Positions 29,995 through 37,348 of a stretch of 42,100 nucleotides of DNA are shown piece by piece. Within the stretch, counting starts at the first letter, position 1; each line of letters starts with the position of its first letter. Origin of the DNA: a virus; IMG/VR virus record IMGVR_UViG_3300024999_000199, positions 1-42,100 of that record. One strand, 5' to 3'. The notes beneath the pieces were generated by a model, which was given only the letters and a program-made list of their open reading frames with translations, was not told the origin of the DNA and did not search any database. The position numbers and the translations under genes were made by a program.

Positions 29995-30333
29995 ATGAAA
30001 TTAAATAAAGCTGAATTGAAGGAACTGGCTGAGATGGTCGAAAGAAGTATAATCAATGAATCCAAACTATGGGACGACAATAAATTATACCAACAAACCG
30101 ATTTGTACAAATTCAAATCTAGCATATATGTCAAAATACAAAGTGAGTATTTTGGAAATCCGGTCACGATAAACGAAGAATCCATAGCAGGATTGTTGGA
30201 TATTGAATTTGGAGTTAGTCAAGCTGCTAGTGCGCTGGGTAAGATTGGCGGGTCTGCCAAGACAGAAGCCAAGTCCAGCGCATCCCGCGAAAATGGCAAA
30301 AAGGGCGGTAGGCCAAAGAAGGTTCAAGAGTAA
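29995..30333 (+). CDS. Hypothetical protein with basic GGRP tail
   Basis: A 112-aa protein: helical N-terminus (MKLNKAELKELAEMVERSI), an aromatic middle (YVKIQSEYFGNPVTINEESIAGLL) and a basic C-terminus with ASRENGKKGGRPKK, a tail seen in several small phage DNA-associated proteins. The ATG at 29995 fits the AAAGGA ribosome binding site; an ATG at 29986 is too close. It ends at a bidirectional terminator shared with the integrase gene. Function unknown. Confidence 0.68.
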   Translation: MKLNKAELKELAEMVERSIINESKLWDDNKLYQQTDLYKFKSSIYVKIQSEYFGNPVTINEESIAGLLDIEFGVSQAASALGKIGGSAKTEAKSSASRENGKKGGRPKKVQE

Positions 30334-30334
30334 C

Positions 30335-30368
30335 AAAAAAGCCGAGGGATTAACCCCCGGCTTTTTTG
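30335..30368. terminator. Bidirectional terminator between small gene and integrase
   Basis: A6, GCCGAGGG (30341-30348), loop ATTAA, CCCCCGGC (30354-30361), T6. The A6/T6 flanks let it act for both convergent transcripts. Confidence 0.9.
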
Positions 30369-31453
30369 TTTATAAAAATATCTTCCAGTACATTGGACGC
30401 CTCGTTGTCCATATCTGGCAAAACGTGCTGATATATCTCCCTTGTGATTTGCACTTGGCTATGACCTAATCTTTCGCTTGCTATCTTGTCGGGTACTCCA
30501 TATCTCATCATCAGCGTGGCGTTGAAGTGGCGGAGGTCGTGGAATCTAATATGGGGGAGTTCGTTGTCTTCGAGGAGTTTTTTAAAGTGCTGGGAATAAG
30601 CACTAGGTTTATACTGCCCGCATATTCGCTCAGGAACAACTTTGAGCGATGTTAGGTATTCACTGATTACATCGATAACAAACCTAGGAATCCTTATCCT
30701 CCTCTGACTCGTTTCTGATTTTGGAGGCTTGATGATCCAATCTCCATTCATCCTGACCATTGTTTCCACGATGGAGATTTTGCACTCCTTAAAATCAATG
30801 TCTCTAAGTCTTAGCCCAAATATCTCACCGCGCCTCAGACCACATACCCCCGCGAGCAGGATGCAGACCTCGTCGAATGTTCCCTTAGCTATCATTAGCA
30901 ACTTATTAAAGTTTTCCTCGTTGTAGATCGTAGGTGTGAACTTCTTGCCCTTTGGCTTATCAACTCCATCGCAGGGATTGTATTTGATGAGCCTATTCTT
31001 CATCGCGTCCTTGAGGACCATGTTTAAAAATGCGTGTAGTTTACCAACGGACTTACCAGATAAACCTTCTGACTTGCGATTATAAAACTCCTGCAGTTGG
31101 ATCGGCATGATCTTCTTGATCTTCAATGCTCCGATCTCATCGGGAATTATATGCTTGTCCATGTAGATTTTGTAGAGCTGTTTTGTTGTCTCTTCGAGAT
31201 CCGCTGTGTACGCCTTATACCATTCTTCCAAATACTCTTCGAGAGTGGCGTTTGACTCGTTTGCGTAGAGGTTATTTTTGATCTCATACTCAAGGGCGTT
31301 GACCCTTGACCATAATTCCTTTTCTTGCTTGGAATCGCTTAGATTTGTTTTGCCGTAGAATGTTTTTTGTTTCCTCTCTCCATTGCGATCCTTGGGGAGT
31401 TCGACCACGCCACGCCATCGACCTGTCTTTTTGTCCTGGTACACACTGCCCAT
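30350..31453 (-). CDS. int: Phage integrase (tyrosine recombinase)
   Basis: A 367-aa integrase with an N-terminal arm-binding AP2-like domain (GSVYQDKKTGRWRGVVELP), a core-binding domain (~70-165) and the catalytic domain. Catalytic set: Arg207 or 208 (GLRRGE), Lys245 (PPKSE), His305/Arg308 (HDLRH), His331 (RLGHS), Tyr341 (REIYQHV), all present. It should recombine attP (29213-29449) with the host tRNA-Leu gene. It is transcribed with the repressor, which ends 4 nt upstream. Confidence 0.95.
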   Translation of the reverse strand: MGSVYQDKKTGRWRGVVELPKDRNGERKQKTFYGKTNLSDSKQEKELWSRVNALEYEIKNNLYANESNATLEEYLEEWYKAYTADLEETTKQLYKIYMDKHIIPDEIGALKIKKIMPIQLQEFYNRKSEGLSGKSVGKLHAFLNMVLKDAMKNRLIKYNPCDGVDKPKGKKFTPTIYNEENFNKLLMIAKGTFDEVCILLAGVCGLRRGEIFGLRLRDIDFKECKISIVETMVRMNGDWIIKPPKSETSQRRIRIPRFVIDVISEYLTSLKVVPERICGQYKPSAYSQHFKKLLEDNELPHIRFHDLRHFNATLMMRYGVPDKIASERLGHSQVQITREIYQHVLPDMDNEASNVLEDIFINKKAGG

Positions 31454-31457
31454 TCTA

Positions 31458-31778
31458 TCACTCCCTATTTTTTATGAATTCTATAAAAGCGATAACTTCA
31501 AGTTGCTTCTGTACAGGTAGTCCTTCGAGCGGGTTATCCGTATTAATCGGTGTCCGATCCTTAGCGAAACCAAACAGCCAATCGAGGGACACGCCGTAGT
31601 ATTTTGTCAACTTGCTTAATGCCCTTAGCCCAGGATCGACTAAGCCACGTTCGTACCTAGACAAGAGGGACTTAGACACGCCAGTTTCCCTTGCTACATC
31701 CTCAAGTGACACGTCCTTTTCGATCCGCAATTCATGGAGTTTCCTCCCAATTTCCTCAATCGCCTTGACCTCATCCAT
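31458..31778 (-). CDS. CI-like XRE repressor
   Basis: A 106-aa repressor with an XRE domain (LHELRIEKDVSLEDVARETGVSKSLLSRYERGLVDPGLRALSKLTKYYGV) and a short C-terminal helix region. Start at 31778 because GGAGG is 7 nt upstream; the ATG at 31784 abuts it. It diverges from the Cro-like gene across a region with three 16-bp operators. It lacks a LexA-type peptidase domain, so induction by self-cleavage is unlikely. Confidence 0.9.
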   Translation of the reverse strand: MDEVKAIEEIGRKLHELRIEKDVSLEDVARETGVSKSLLSRYERGLVDPGLRALSKLTKYYGVSLDWLFGFAKDRTPINTDNPLEGLPVQKQLEVIAFIEFIKNRE

Positions 31779-31806
31779 TAACATTCCTCCAATTTGGATT
31801 AGTTAC

Positions 31807-31834
31807 ATTATAACTAAAAAGTTTCAGATGTAAA
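31807..31834 (-). promoter_or_regulatory. Leftward promoter for repressor/integrase
   Basis: On the minus strand, TTTACA (31834-31829), 16-nt spacer, TATAAT (31812-31807). Operator O1 overlaps the -35 box and part of the spacer. Confidence 0.72.
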
Positions 31835-31836
31835 AC
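31821..31836. promoter_or_regulatory. CI/Cro-type operator O1
   Basis: GTTTCAGATGTAAAAC, a 16-bp imperfect palindrome overlapping the leftward promoter. Confidence 0.68.
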
Positions 31837-31851
31837 ATAATCTTATAATTT

Positions 31852-31867
31852 GTGTCATATATGCAAC
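31852..31867. promoter_or_regulatory. CI/Cro-type operator O2
   Basis: GTGTCATATATGCAAC, 8 bp upstream of the rightward -35 box. Confidence 0.7.
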
Positions 31868-31875
31868 GAAAGTGA

Positions 31876-31904
31876 TTGACAGAACCTTTTTTGTAATATA
31901 TATT
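31876..31904 (+). promoter_or_regulatory. Rightward early promoter
   Basis: TTGACA (31876-31881), 17-nt spacer, TATATT (31899-31904), driving the Cro-like gene and early operon. Flanked by operators O2 and O3. Confidence 0.82.
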
Positions 31905-31908
31905 TAGA

Positions 31909-31924
31909 GTGTCAGATATGGAAC
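31909..31924. promoter_or_regulatory. CI/Cro-type operator O3
   Basis: GTGTCAGATATGGAAC, starting 4 bp after the rightward -10 box, so a bound repressor would cover the transcription start. Confidence 0.72.
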
Positions 31925-31951
31925 GCCGAAAGAAAGGGTGGTGAATATAGT

Positions 31952-32161
31952 ATGGCCAACAAAGCAAAAAAAATACCCTACGCCAGATTAAAGGGCTTGA
32001 GGGCGGAACGAGGATTAACCATGGCAGATATGGCCAAAATCGTTGGTATCAGCGAGGGCGCGTATCTGCATAAGGAGAACAATAAGCGCGATTTCTTGGT
32101 GAGCGAAATGTTGATTCTGCGGAAGTATTTCAAGACGACCTTGGATGAGCTTTTTTTATAG
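31952..32161 (+). CDS. Cro-like XRE regulator
   Basis: A 69-aa single-domain XRE protein: IPYARLKGLRAERGLTMADMAKIVGISEGAYLHKENNKRDFLVSEMLILRKYFKTTLDELF. The size and divergent position relative to the CI-like repressor are typical of Cro. It is the first gene of the rightward early operon and probably binds the same 16-bp operators. Confidence 0.88.
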   Translation: MANKAKKIPYARLKGLRAERGLTMADMAKIVGISEGAYLHKENNKRDFLVSEMLILRKYFKTTLDELFL

Positions 32162-32168
32162 GCTTTGC

Positions 32169-32184
32169 GTTCCATATGTGAAAC
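32169..32184. promoter_or_regulatory. CI/Cro-type operator O4
   Basis: GTTCCATATGTGAAAC, reverse orientation of the O1-O3 consensus, just after the Cro-like gene and before the next early gene. It may control a second early promoter or act as a roadblock. Confidence 0.68.
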
Positions 32185-32225
32185 GGTTTGTGAAAAAGAT
32201 GGTTAATGAGAGAAGGTGAAAAACG

Positions 32226-32642
32226 ATGAAGGAAACAGGATTTACCCCAGACGAGATATCCGCACTAGCTAAAGCTAAAGATGAAAACCGCCTTGTGATC
32301 CTACCTTCCAAGAGTGACGAAATCATCCGCATCGTAGAACGTGCATTACACATTACGCTCTACGATTGGCAAAAGGCATATATCACTGGTGTCGCTGATT
32401 ATGTGATGCCCGGAAGAGCATCGGGGAAAACAACCGCTTATATGGTCAAGCTCTGCATATCAGAGGGCGAGCCGATTGACTTGTCAAAGCGAAGTGAAGT
32501 CGAACGTTATGTAGATGGCTATCACAGTCATAATTATCCCGATTGGTTTAAGCATGAATTATGGAACGTATACCGCGAGCTTGAACGAATCGGCGGATTG
32601 AGGCTCAGAACGATTATTTTTGCTAAACCGAAAGCGAGGTGA
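32226..32642 (+). CDS. Early protein with P-loop-like motif
   Basis: A 138-aa protein. HITLYDWQKAYITGV resembles a Q-type motif and GRASGKTT (about residues 63-70) is a Walker A-like loop, as at the N-terminus of helicase or terminase ATPases, but no later ATPase motifs follow. It may be an isolated nucleotide-binding domain. SD GAAGGTG precedes the ATG. It is the first gene after the Cro-like gene and operator O4. Function unknown. Confidence 0.7.
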   Translation: MKETGFTPDEISALAKAKDENRLVILPSKSDEIIRIVERALHITLYDWQKAYITGVADYVMPGRASGKTTAYMVKLCISEGEPIDLSKRSEVERYVDGYHSHNYPDWFKHELWNVYRELERIGGLRLRTIIFAKPKAR

Positions 32643-32647
32643 ACCAG

Positions 32648-33034
32648 ATGATGGAAATATATTTTCCCGAAAATGAGCCGGACGAGATTAAATCCCTCAA
32701 ATCCGAAAACGCCCGCCTAAAACTCCAACTCGATAAAGTCCTAGAGGCTTTCGATGTCGATGCGGATGTCCCTTGTCCGAGCAATGTCGGGCTGAATGAT
32801 TCGCTTGAGTGTGGTATAGGAACCGAATGTCGGCAATGTTGGCGTGATGCGTTGGGGAGTGTAGGGGAGGTGGTGAAAACCATGGACGATGTTATTGAAA
32901 TTCATCCAGACGGTTCGTTGTGTTCTGAGACAGTTGCAGAAATGCACCTCGACGGAACGCTCTGCGAGCAGTGCGGGGAGTATCTCGGGGAGGCGGTAGG
33001 GTATCCGAGGTTGTGTAAGGGGTGTGGGGATTAA
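32648..33034 (+). CDS. Hypothetical protein with coiled coil and zinc knuckles
   Basis: A 128-aa protein: a leucine-rich coiled coil at ~10-40 (IKSLKSENARLKLQLDKVLEAF), a Cys cluster (VPCPSN...ECGIGTECRQCW) and a C-terminal zinc ribbon CEQCGEYLGEAVGYPRLCKGC. ATG 32648 is chosen by the GAGGTG site. Early operon; likely protein or nucleic-acid binding. Function unknown. Confidence 0.65.
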   Translation: MMEIYFPENEPDEIKSLKSENARLKLQLDKVLEAFDVDADVPCPSNVGLNDSLECGIGTECRQCWRDALGSVGEVVKTMDDVIEIHPDGSLCSETVAEMHLDGTLCEQCGEYLGEAVGYPRLCKGCGD

Positions 33035-33038
33035 GTTT

Positions 33039-33281
33039 ATGAAAATATCAGTCGAAATCAATGCCCCAGATGGCGAGTTTTGCAAAGGGTGCGACCTTTG
33101 GTGGCGGAGTGAGGACAAGAAACGCTGTTACTGTTTACTTTTCGGCATGGTAGAGCTTAACCAAAGGTATAGAGAAAACGTGACCGGAACAGATATTGTG
33201 AAATGTGAGCAGTGCAAAGCAGCGATGGGGTGTAGACCAATTATCTACGCAGAATGGAGGGAAAGCCATGACAAGGGATGA
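33039..33281 (+). CDS. Hypothetical Cys-rich protein
   Basis: An 80-aa protein with seven Cys residues (CKGCDLW, CYC, CEQCKAAMGC), probably binding zinc. Pattern MKISVEINAPDGEFCKGC...CYCLLFG is common among small Bacillota phage proteins. The ATG at 33039 is preferred over an upstream start inside the previous gene. It overlaps the next gene by 14 nt. Function unknown. Confidence 0.68.
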   Translation: MKISVEINAPDGEFCKGCDLWWRSEDKKRCYCLLFGMVELNQRYRENVTGTDIVKCEQCKAAMGCRPIIYAEWRESHDKG

Positions 33282-33651
33282 GATTTTAGCCATGGAGCCC
33301 GGGAGAGAACTGGATGCGTTGGTGGCTGAAAAGGTGATGGGTTGGGCATGGGGAGATATGGATAGTGGATTAGAGGGATTATTACCACCGCAAGACTTTA
33401 GAGTTTATGGGCTAACGCCATTGCTGATATTTGATGACTTAGGACATTTGCACGGAATGCCCAATTATTCAACCGACATATCCGCAGCATGGGGAGTGGT
33501 CGAGAAAATGAATTCACCCTACATCATTGCCAGCACTGAAGATGGAGATCAAAATTGGGTGCATTTTGGAAACGAGGGAAATGTTGCCGTAGGGGAAGTC
33601 GCCGAAGCAATCTGCAAAGCCGCGCTAATCGAGAAATTAAGTATTGATTAA
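33268..33651 (+). CDS. Phage ABA-sandwich domain protein
   Basis: A 127-aa protein: MTRDEILAMEPGRELDALVAEKVMGW, then YSTDISAAWGVVEKM and C-terminal VGEVAEAICKAALIEKL. These are hallmarks of the small phage ABA-sandwich domain found in many Bacillus and Clostridia phages. The ATG at 33268 follows GGAGGG. Function is unknown, though it is common in early regions. Confidence 0.8.
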   Translation: MTRDEILAMEPGRELDALVAEKVMGWAWGDMDSGLEGLLPPQDFRVYGLTPLLIFDDLGHLHGMPNYSTDISAAWGVVEKMNSPYIIASTEDGDQNWVHFGNEGNVAVGEVAEAICKAALIEKLSID

Positions 33652-33667
33652 GTGAGGAGGACAAGCC

Positions 33668-33910
33668 ATGAGCAAGGGGATGCCAAAACAAATGGTCCCA
33701 ACCTGTATTTGTGGTCAACTCATGTACTTTCCTGCAGGTGAAACCAAGTTCAGATGTCCGAAATGCAGGGCTAGGTGGGAGCAGGGGCCAGAGGGGTATT
33801 GGGCGTTAGGCGTTGCTAGGATTGCATTTACGCCAATTTTCACTAAGCGGAAGTTGAACCACTACGAGCGGTATATGGCGTGGAGAAACGGAAAGGCGGG
33901 GAGACGATGA
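33668..33910 (+). CDS. Small zinc-ribbon protein
   Basis: An 80-aa basic protein with a zinc ribbon formed by CICGQ (Cys13, Cys15) and CPKC (residues ~30-33), followed by a basic tail (KRKLNHYERYMAWRNGKAGRR). GAGGAGG precedes the ATG. It overlaps the next gene by ATGA. Function unknown; a nucleic-acid-binding role is plausible. Confidence 0.68.
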   Translation: MSKGMPKQMVPTCICGQLMYFPAGETKFRCPKCRARWEQGPEGYWALGVARIAFTPIFTKRKLNHYERYMAWRNGKAGRR

Positions 33911-34377
33911 GTCGGTACGTTGTGTTCAAGGGCGAAACTTTAGTTAGGGCAATGGTAATTGGCGCCTTTGACACGAAAAAGGAATGCATTCCGGTCGCAA
34001 AGGGAACTGTGGGAGCCGTAATTGCCGATACCATTGATTGCGTAATACTGGATTACAAGGGGAGGAAAATTAGGAACCTATCCCAACTTTCACGGGATAT
34101 CCTGTACTCCCTTAAAACAAATAATTATATTCGTGGTGCAGAGATAATTGGAATGGACAGGCCTGGCGTTAAGCCAGAGTGGCAGAAAACCATCCAAGAG
34201 AAAATCGAGGAGTACGAAATCTCCGATGACATATTCGGCCCTCTTGAGAAATCAATGCATCGTAACGCAATAGAGGGAGCCTTAATGCTAGGAAAGCCCG
34301 TGCCGCAAGAAGTCTTGGATTGTTACCCCGAACTCCTAGAGGGCCAAAAACACACAAACGAGGAGGAAGTAAATTGA
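33907..34377 (+). CDS. Hypothetical early protein
   Basis: A 156-aa protein: an N-terminal alpha/beta part (MSRYVVFKGETLVRAMVIGAFDTKKECIPVAKG) and a charged C-terminal helix region. The start at 33907 has GGGGAG upstream; the in-frame ATG at 33880 lacks one. It overlaps the AbrB-like gene by 4 nt. No family recognised. Confidence 0.6.
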   Translation: MSRYVVFKGETLVRAMVIGAFDTKKECIPVAKGTVGAVIADTIDCVILDYKGRKIRNLSQLSRDILYSLKTNNYIRGAEIIGMDRPGVKPEWQKTIQEKIEEYEISDDIFGPLEKSMHRNAIEGALMLGKPVPQEVLDCYPELLEGQKHTNEEEVN

Positions 34378-34634
34378 GAAAATCAACAGGCATTGTAAGA
34401 AAACTTGATGAATTAGGCCGCGTGGTCTTGCCTATCGAATTACGCAGAACCCTATCACTCGCAGAGGGTGACGGCCTTGAGGTATTTGTTAATAACGGTG
34501 ACGAGATCGTCCTGAGGAAGTATCAACCAGGCTGCGTGCTGTGTGGGAGCATGGAGGACCTATGTAAGCATCCGAACGGAACGTCAGTCTGCTCAGGGTG
34601 CGTGGATGTATTGTCGGCGACTAAGCCATGCTAA
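34374..34634 (+). CDS. AbrB/SpoVT-like transcriptional regulator
   Basis: An 86-aa protein starting at TTG 34374 (SD GAGGAAG). Residues 1-45 are a swapped-hairpin AbrB domain: STGIVRKLDELGRVVLPIELRRTLSLAEGDGLEVFV...IVLRKY. The C-terminal 35 residues add a Cys-rich knuckle (CVLCGSMEDLCKH...CSGC), as in AbrB-like transition-state regulators of Bacillota and their phages. It probably controls phage early genes or host stationary-phase genes. Confidence 0.87.
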   Translation: MRKSTGIVRKLDELGRVVLPIELRRTLSLAEGDGLEVFVNNGDEIVLRKYQPGCVLCGSMEDLCKHPNGTSVCSGCVDVLSATKPC

Positions 34635-34873
34635 AAAAACTAAAGGACACTATCCGCAAGCAACTACTCAAAATCCAATGGATCCGGCGCGAAGTCGAGG
34701 CGTACAGGCTTGAGCAAGCCAAGCGAGAGCATCATGAGCAATGGTCGCAGTTGATGCGGAGTAGCGATACGATTCGCTCGGAGATGGTGGTTGATTATCA
34801 GGATACGAGGATGGTCGGGCAGAGGGCTGTGCAGCCGGTTTATGTGGATAGTGTGAATTGGGGCATTAAGTGA
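34628..34873 (+). CDS. Hypothetical small basic protein
   Basis: An 81-aa basic, helical protein (LKKLKDTIRKQLLKIQWIRREVEAYRLEQAKREHHEQW). It starts inside the AbrB-like gene and is followed within 1 nt by the next. Function unknown. Confidence 0.55.
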   Translation: MLKKLKDTIRKQLLKIQWIRREVEAYRLEQAKREHHEQWSQLMRSSDTIRSEMVVDYQDTRMVGQRAVQPVYVDSVNWGIK

Positions 34874-34874
34874 G

Positions 34875-35123
34875 ATGTCACGCTGTGTTGAGGAAAACTA
34901 CTATGCTTTATGTATTTGCGTCCTGACTGAACGAATACCAGAAGAGGCCTTTCGAATCATGGACGGTAAACCTGTAGAATTCGACAGTAACACTGTTGAG
35001 GATATTTTGAGGTATAAAAAAACTCATACATGGAATCAGGTTGCAGAGCGATACGGAACAACCGCTGACGCAATTAGGAGGCGCGTTGTCCGATTTCAGA
35101 AACGCATAGAAAGGGAGGGGTAA
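34875..35123 (+). CDS. Helix-turn-helix-like early protein
   Basis: An 82-aa protein whose C-terminal half (VEDILRYKKTHTWNQVAERYGTTADAIRRRVVRFQKR) is a homeodomain-like helix-turn-helix. The N-terminus is Cys-containing (ENYYALCICVL). Probably DNA binding; its target is unknown. Confidence 0.65.
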   Translation: MSRCVEENYYALCICVLTERIPEEAFRIMDGKPVEFDSNTVEDILRYKKTHTWNQVAERYGTTADAIRRRVVRFQKRIEREG

Positions 35124-35125
35124 TC

Positions 35126-35284
35126 ATTCCTAAGCACGGACGCAAGCCAACTCGCAAGCAGAAGGACAAAATGAAGTCTCTGCCAGCTCCGAAGAACTGG
35201 CTAGTTGAAAGAGATTTACCGAATTGCTTTCGAGTTATCCATAAGGACAGTGGTGAGATTAGGACGTTGGGGGTGACTAAATGA
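35126..35284 (+). CDS. DUF6906-like protein with probable ATT start
   Basis: A 52-aa basic protein: PKHGRKPTRKQKDKMKSLPAPKN, then WLVERDLPNCFRVIHKDSGEIRTL. This is the characteristic pattern of a small phage family whose N-terminus is KHGRxPTRxQK. No ATG, GTG or TTG precedes the conserved N-terminus in frame after the SD. An ATT at 35126 lies 7 nt after GGAGG (35114-35118) and is the likely start. The stop overlaps the next gene (ATGA). Confidence 0.75.
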   Translation: MPKHGRKPTRKQKDKMKSLPAPKNWLVERDLPNCFRVIHKDSGEIRTLGVTK

Positions 35285-35532
35285 AGAATTCTTTAGGTGA
35301 TCTTAATAACCATCTATTCGCTCAGCTGGAGCGACTCGGCGACGAGGACCTCAAGGGCGAAAAGCTGGTAGAGGAAATCGACAGAGCAAAGGCGATTAAT
35401 CAAGTTGCGGCTCAGATCATTTCGAATGGCAAATTGGTGCTCGATGCGGTAAAGGCGAAGGATGAGTATTTGGGCGGTGACGCAAAGAAAGTGCCGGCAA
35501 TGTTACGCGAGGCATTTGTGCAGGAGGGTTAG
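35281..35532 (+). CDS. Hypothetical phage protein
   Basis: An 83-aa helical, acidic protein: SLGDLNNHLFAQLERLGDEDLKGEKLVEEIDRAKAINQVAAQIISNGKLVLDAV. This pattern is widespread in Bacillota phages directly upstream of HNH endonuclease genes, as here. Function unknown. Its start overlaps the stop of the preceding gene. Confidence 0.75.
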   Translation: MKNSLGDLNNHLFAQLERLGDEDLKGEKLVEEIDRAKAINQVAAQIISNGKLVLDAVKAKDEYLGGDAKKVPAMLREAFVQEG

Positions 35533-35534
35533 TT

Positions 35535-36140
35535 GTGCATTACTTCACATCTGAGCAAGCTGAATTTTTGAAAGAGCACGTTTGTGGACGTGGGAATGTC
35601 GAGCTTACTGAGATATTTAACGCTCACTTTGACTTAAGTCTTGGACTCAATCAAATCAAGGCTTACAAAAAGAATCACAAGTTAGATAGTGGCCTTGATG
35701 GTAGATTTCCCACTGGGCATGTTCCTGCTAACAAGGGCGTTAAGGGTGCAGGAGGATGGGAGCCTACGCAATTCAAAAAAGGGGGTATGCCTTGGAACTA
35801 TAAACCAGTCGGGTCTGAGAGGGTCAACAGTGAAGGTTATGTCGATATCAAGATTGCGGACCCGAACAAGTGGAGAGCAAAGCATGTATTGGCTTGGGAG
35901 GATGCAAACGGACCAGTTCCGAAGGGGCACGTTTTAATCTTTGGGGATGGTAACAAATTTAATATCGAGCTTAATAATCTCATCTTGGCATCCAGAAAAC
36001 AGCTCGTGAGATTAAATCAACTCAAGCTAATTGGAGACAACACCGAGCTAACGAGGACAGGGGTTATTATCGCGGATATTTGTAATCGGATTGGAGAGAG
36101 GAAAAGGGCCACATGTAGAAAGGAGAACATCAATGCCTAG
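35535..36140 (+). CDS. HNH homing-type endonuclease
   Basis: A 201-aa protein starting at GTG (SD GGAGG). The N-terminus is a helical DNA-binding part; the catalytic HNH motif is WRAKHVLAWEDANGPVPKGHVLIFGDGNKFNIELNNL (about residues 113-150), with His, Asn and His in order. This is the common phage HNH_3-type endonuclease. It could be a free-standing homing enzyme in the early operon. Confidence 0.87.
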   Translation: MHYFTSEQAEFLKEHVCGRGNVELTEIFNAHFDLSLGLNQIKAYKKNHKLDSGLDGRFPTGHVPANKGVKGAGGWEPTQFKKGGMPWNYKPVGSERVNSEGYVDIKIADPNKWRAKHVLAWEDANGPVPKGHVLIFGDGNKFNIELNNLILASRKQLVRLNQLKLIGDNTELTRTGVIIADICNRIGERKRATCRKENINA

Positions 36141-36546
36141 AAAAAACTGGTTCATCGACCTAGAAACCAAAGCCCAAATGAATACGAACGCCATCGGAAT
36201 CATCGAGGAGATCATGGGCAATATTCACACCACGGCCGAAGAGAAGGTTGTTGGAATTGCACAGACCTTACAGGGCTTAAATCAAGCCCGGAACATGAAA
36301 AAGGACTCCTCGCCACAAGGAGCCCCAAAGGAAACTATACAACCTCAGTGTAACATAGATTTGGCCCGAGTGGAATCGCTGGTTGATATGCCACATGGCG
36401 GCCCGGGGTGTCTGAAGTGCGATTTTTTTAAGTGCAAAAACCTTTCTAGTTGCCACATCATGTTCCCGACGACATTGTATCACTGCGATAACAAATGCGG
36501 TGGGTTTATGGGTATTACGAATTGCGGATACAGGTCGAAGTCATGA
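36133..36546 (+). CDS. Hypothetical protein with Cys/His cluster
   Basis: A 137-aa protein: helical N-terminal half (NAIGIIEEIMGNIHTTAEEKVVGIAQTLQGL) and a C-terminal Cys/His cluster (CLKCDFFKC, CHIMF, CDNKC) likely to bind zinc. ATG 36133 is preferred because of AAAGGAG upstream. It overlaps genes on both sides. Function unknown. Confidence 0.62.
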   Translation: MPRKNWFIDLETKAQMNTNAIGIIEEIMGNIHTTAEEKVVGIAQTLQGLNQARNMKKDSSPQGAPKETIQPQCNIDLARVESLVDMPHGGPGCLKCDFFKCKNLSSCHIMFPTTLYHCDNKCGGFMGITNCGYRSKS

Positions 36547-36773
36547 ATGCCGAGCGTCCAAGATATGCAAATCGGGCAATGAAGAATGCGAAGACTAAGT
36601 ATAAAACGCCGTGCAGGTGCTTGACTTGCTTAAAGCCAGAGCGAGAGGAATTCGAGGGGTTGACGATGTTGGTTTGTGGCGATGAGGCTTGTTTTATGGA
36701 TTGTGAGAGGTGTACGGATCGACCGATTACGACTTATTGCTATGTAGCGGAGTTGGAGGTGATGAGCGGATGA
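36543..36773 (+). CDS. Hypothetical Cys-rich protein
   Basis: A 76-aa basic protein with three Cys clusters (CRCLTC, CGDEAC, CERC), a probable zinc-binding protein. It starts by ATGA overlap with the preceding gene and overlaps the next. Function unknown. Confidence 0.6.
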   Translation: MNAERPRYANRAMKNAKTKYKTPCRCLTCLKPEREEFEGLTMLVCGDEACFMDCERCTDRPITTYCYVAELEVMSG

Positions 36774-37348
36774 AGCGCGATGAGTACAGACAGGGTATAC
36801 CAGCTGATATCCGAACGGTACTACCAAAAGGCGAAACAAAACCTTGTATGCGTGGTGTGCTTGACCTAGATTTGTATAACAAGACTGGCAGGGTCGAGAT
36901 GATTGAACCATTCGAGGAGTTTGTGTCGCCAGTCAGTACGGATGATGATGCGGTGGAAATTGACAGGATGGTAAAGGGAAGGATGAGGATATTGAACCCC
37001 AATAAGCCGAAGAAGGAAGCTTTAGAACGACACCTAAGGGCTGGCATGACAGCTCCGGAGATCGCCGAAAAATACGATGCGTCAACAGCTACCGTGTATA
37101 ACTGGATCAGGGGGTATGGATTGCAGGGGATTAAGGGGCAGAAGTTACCGAAGGTCGAGACAACAGTAACTGATCCAATGAAGCCAATTGTCAAGGGGTT
37201 GTGCCTTGATGAGGGTGGCCAATTTGTCGAAATCGAGAAAGTCCATACAGAGCCCGAAGTGCAGGAGTTACCAAGGGTCGGGATGGTTCCCGCGATACAG
37301 TCGAGGGCTACACGCACAATGAGCATAAGGTCGAAACCATTGGCATGA
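36770..37348 (+). CDS. Helix-turn-helix protein, unknown role
   Basis: A 192-aa protein. Residues ~82-118 (LERHLRAGMTAPEIAEKYDASTATVYNWIRGYGLQG) form a clear homeodomain-like helix-turn-helix. Flanking parts are uncharacterised. The ATG at 36770 follows GGAGGTGATG. Probably binds DNA, perhaps the origin or early promoters. Overlaps the following gene by 4 nt. Confidence 0.72.
   Translation: MKRDEYRQGIPADIRTVLPKGETKPCMRGVLDLDLYNKTGRVEMIEPFEEFVSPVSTDDDAVEIDRMVKGRMRILNPNKPKKEALERHLRAGMTAPEIAEKYDASTATVYNWIRGYGLQGIKGQKLPKVETTVTDPMKPIVKGLCLDEGGQFVEIEKVHTEPEVQELPRVGMVPAIQSRATRTMSIRSKPLA

Noticed and set aside
36727-37326. Long minus-strand 199-residue frame
   Set aside because: It lies opposite the helix-turn-helix gene in the densely overlapping early operon, is Ser-rich, and has no SD.
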